Of a DNA stretch of 34,165 nucleotides, positions 31,870-34,165 are shown in pieces. Numbering within the stretch: position 1 is the stretch's first letter; each line of letters begins with the position of its first letter. The notes under the pieces are model-generated. The model was given only the letters and a program-made list of their open reading frames with translations, made no database searches and was not told the origin of the DNA. The DNA comes from Pelargonium nanum (Eukaryota; Streptophyta; Magnoliopsida; Geraniales; Geraniaceae), in NCBI GenBank assembly GCA_036897485.1, contig JAYMTF010000540.1, forward strand, positions 1-34,165. Direction: 5' to 3'. The position numbers were made by a program, and so were the translations under genes.

Positions 31870-33330
31870 TTTGATATTTTCATATCCGTCGTCCTTTGGT
31901 GACAACGATGATTCACATACGATCACTACGAGTGCAATTGATTGCGCTCGTGTAGACAACAAATTTATATTAAACATTGTGATAAATGATAAATAATAAT
32001 AAAACGATGACGTAATACAATTCAAATACAATTTATTTAGTGATTCTCAAATCTTTTTATATAAAAGTGTACAATGTGACAATTGTATAGTCATACTAAC
32101 ACATAAGTACACAAGTCTCTGCACTTATGTTTTCTTTATTTGAATGATTGAAAATAGTAGGGGACTAATGTACCCATAAATATTTTATAGGCTCTAGCAA
32201 ACAAGCTACCCAGCCCGAGGAGTAGAAATAACAATTCCATTAGCGTTAACCCAAACCCTAACGCGGTCGCACCTGAGGTCCTTTGTCACCGGAGTTCCTT
32301 CCAACAAAACTATGGCATCCACATTCGGATTCTGCCTCTCAATCGTAGCAGCTGCAAATTCCCCGTTTTTTCCTACCAGTTCTGGCCACGATATCTTTCC
32401 TGTTAATCATATAATGTTATTTTTAGTTAATAATAACAATAAAATTGTTGTTTCGTAACATTCTAAGTCATCGTTCGAATTAATAAACGAAATCAAGATC
32501 TTCAATCCAATTATTCAACTACTAATAAAGCCCATAATGATGTGTGTGTAAATATTATACACACACACACATATATATATATATATAATATTTTTCTATA
32601 ATTTAAGCTATAAATGCAAAAAAAAAAAAAAAAAAAAAACTTACCTGGACATTCATCAGCCATAGTTGTTGCTAAATTTCTCTTCTTTTTTGAGATTGAG
32701 TTTGATAAATATATATAATATTGCTTTAGATTGAGAGTTTTGTATGTTCCATATATTTTTAATGTATCTATTTATAGAGAGAGGTTCTCAACCAAATATG
32801 GTGATTCAAGTCTGAACTCAGACAAGTTCCAAGCCAATTTCAAGCCGATATGCTTGAACGTTTACTTCTCTTTAATTACAAGTAATAAAAAGTTCATTTC
32901 TAGCATATAGATAATATTTTTTTTTGAAGGAAGCATATAGATAATATTAAATATTAAAGAATATGTTCCTAATAAAAAATATTAAAAATATATGTTATTT
33001 GCATATTTTTATATAGAGAATAAAGAAAATATACGAGTGAAACTTTTTTTGGTTGATCGGTGACATTATATTAAATTTCGCTAATAAGTTTTCAATGCAT
33101 CACATCTGGATTCAATTTTTCTAATGAGTTGTTGTAACTTTGTTTATTTCCGGCTTAATTTGAGCAAAATTTTCTCAAACTCTTTCTTTCGATATTATAA
33201 GTCTTTTAACATTTATTTTATTTTTACTCCAATTTATATTTTTGATGTTTAATTGTATTGATCTCACTAATATTTATAAATTGCATTTAAAGCATATATA
33301 TAATAATTTGATTTTTCTACAAGAAATCTA
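31870..33330. repeat. Segmental duplication carrying inhibitor copy C
   Basis: The counterpart of 27160-28530, with the same gene order and orientation. A poly(A) run (32619-32639) sits in the intron of copy C beside a CA/TA microsatellite (32560-32590). Confidence 0.8.
32206..32663 (-). CDS. Potato inhibitor I family serine protease inhibitor, copy C
   Basis: Two exons, 32663-32645 (MADECP plus one base) and 32399-32206, with a 245-nt GT-AG intron, giving 70 residues. It reads MADECPGKISWPELVGKNGE, then AAATIERQNPNVDAIVLLEG, TPVTKDLRCDRVRVWVNANG, and ends STPRAG. All family hallmarks are kept: the WPELVG motif, two Cys for the disulfide, and the RCDRVRVWV strand with both loop-supporting Arg. 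By CI-2 alignment the scissile bond is Lys-Asp, so P1 is Lys and trypsin-like targets are predicted. The protein lacks a signal peptide. It is the best-preserved member of the cluster and shares its whole duplicated segment with pseudogene A. Confidence 0.93.
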
Positions 33331-33590
33331 GAGTATATGGAGGTGGTGGCTCTCCTTCTTTGACCCACCAAACTGGATAAAACTTTGAAAAAAAGAAAAT
33401 GTAGTACGAAAAAATAAATATGTCCACGTGGACCATTTGAGATCCATCTACATCCACTTCTGCGTATTTTATCGTTTTTGAATTACAAGCACGTGACAAA
33501 ATCAAAACTAAATTCATATTTTTTATCAGCAAAAGGATTAATAATATTAATATAATAAAAGTCTCACAGCCAAGAAGAAGAAAAGGACAC
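32664..33590. other. Upstream region of inhibitor copy C
   Basis: AT-rich promoter side, homologous to the upstream parts of copies A (to about 33330) and B (33320-33530). Two CACGTG G-box cores lie at about 33424 (CCACGTGG) and 33489. A TATA-like stretch is near 32772-32780 on the minus strand. Confidence 0.5.
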
Positions 33591-34165
33591 TAAGGCCTTG
33601 TTTGGTAAGTCTACTTCAACGTCTATAGAGGTAAAATGTTTATAGAGGTAGCTGGAAGTTGTTTTAATGTCTATAGAGAATAATGGATTTGTTTGGTAAA
33701 ATAATGTCTGAAAGGAGTTTGAGAAATTTTTGAATTGTTTGGTAAAATTGTCTAAAAGTAGGAGTATTAATATAAAATGACCAAATTGCCCTTCATTTTA
33801 AAAAAAAGAAATAACTATAACAAATTATATTATCAGATAGCTATAACAAACTAGGAGGTAAACTCACATGTATATGTGGGCTTTCCGTCTTTCCGTCTGA
33901 ACGGGTATACCTCACATTTAAAGGGTCCACCGCTCAGACAGAGGTAACAAACTTGGAGGTAAACCCACATATAGATGTGGGCTTACCGTCTGACCGGGTA
34001 TACCTCACATTGAAAGGGTCGACCGCACAGACACATGTAACAAATAGGAGGTAAACACACATATACATGTGGGCTTACCGTCTGACCACAGTGTGCCTCA
34101 CATTTAAAGGGTACACCGCACAGACATAAGAAATAGATGTAAACCCATGGTTTACCGTCTAACGG
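33590..34165. mobile_element. Terminal part of a DNA transposon, running off the window
   Basis: It begins near AAGGCCTTGTTTGGTAAG, an end motif seen on many plant hAT-type and related non-autonomous elements, and repeats TTGTTTGGTAAAAT and GTCTATAGAG inside. A tandem array follows. The other end and any target duplication lie outside the window. Confidence 0.45.
33854..34165. repeat. Tandem repeat of about 90-101 bp, over three units
   Basis: Units start GGAGGTAAAC at 33854, 33955 and 34047, with a partial one near 34135. Each contains an imperfect palindrome (CCCACATATAGATGTGGGC type), then TTACCGTCTGACC, CCTCACATT, AAAGGGT and CCGCACAGACA. The array continues beyond the window. Confidence 0.88.

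Noticed and set aside
29973-33532. Minus-strand frames at 30203-29973 and 33532-33317 as paralogous genes
   Set aside because: They share only the duplicated promoter segment; the reading frames themselves are not similar proteins.
1-34165. CRISPR arrays, operons, phage or viral genes
   Set aside because: The repeats present are microsatellites, coding or intronic tandem repeats and transposon-related; nothing viral or prokaryotic was seen.

Overview
The window is nuclear DNA from a flowering plant, most likely a eudicot. The evidence is short exons split by AT-rich GT-AG introns, a plant class XI myosin, a SUPERMAN-type QALGGH zinc finger, an OR23-type F-box/kelch gene, potato-inhibitor-I genes and plant transposon debris. 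The species cannot be named from sequence alone. All exon boundaries below were worked out by eye from splice signals, reading phase and remembered protein families; no alignment was run.

Layout. Positions 1-2600 are gene-poor and start in an AT microsatellite. A single-exon SUPERMAN-like C2H2 repressor gene (minus) lies at 2612-3124. A possible small secreted protein (plus) is at 4268-4552, followed by an intact tRNA-Glu(UUC) (minus) at 4657-4728. The largest gene is a 25-exon class XI myosin (minus, 16307-5381). It has a complete motor and six IQ motifs, but a short tail that lacks the DIL/globular domain and carries a 24-bp array encoding a charged helix. Head-to-head with it, across a ~950-bp shared intergenic region, is a two-exon OR23-like F-box/kelch gene (plus, 17256-20462). 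This copy has an in-frame stop at codon 5.

The right half is accessory. Two nearly identical genes for small secreted two-cysteine peptides (minus, 23045-23278 and 24778-25014) sit in a ~0.9-kb tandem duplication and resemble CTNIP/SCREW phytocytokines. Three potato-inhibitor-I loci follow (minus): a frameshifted copy at 27944-27485, an intact copy with Glu at P1 (29369-28802) and an intact copy with Lys at P1 (32663-32206). Between them lie a SINE with target-site duplications, a TTTGTGAC-rich probable DNA-transposon fragment, and relics of a four-copy dispersed repeat. The window ends inside a tandem repeat within what looks like the end of a DNA transposon.

The left half is mostly housekeeping and developmental: cytoskeletal motor, transcriptional repressor, F-box adaptor and tRNA. 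The 23-33 kb part looks like defence loci (secreted peptides, protease inhibitors) growing by local duplication. There is no CRISPR, operon or other bacterial feature. The most unusual element is the myosin tail, where a decayed coiled-coil exon lies next to an expanded 8-residue repeat exon.
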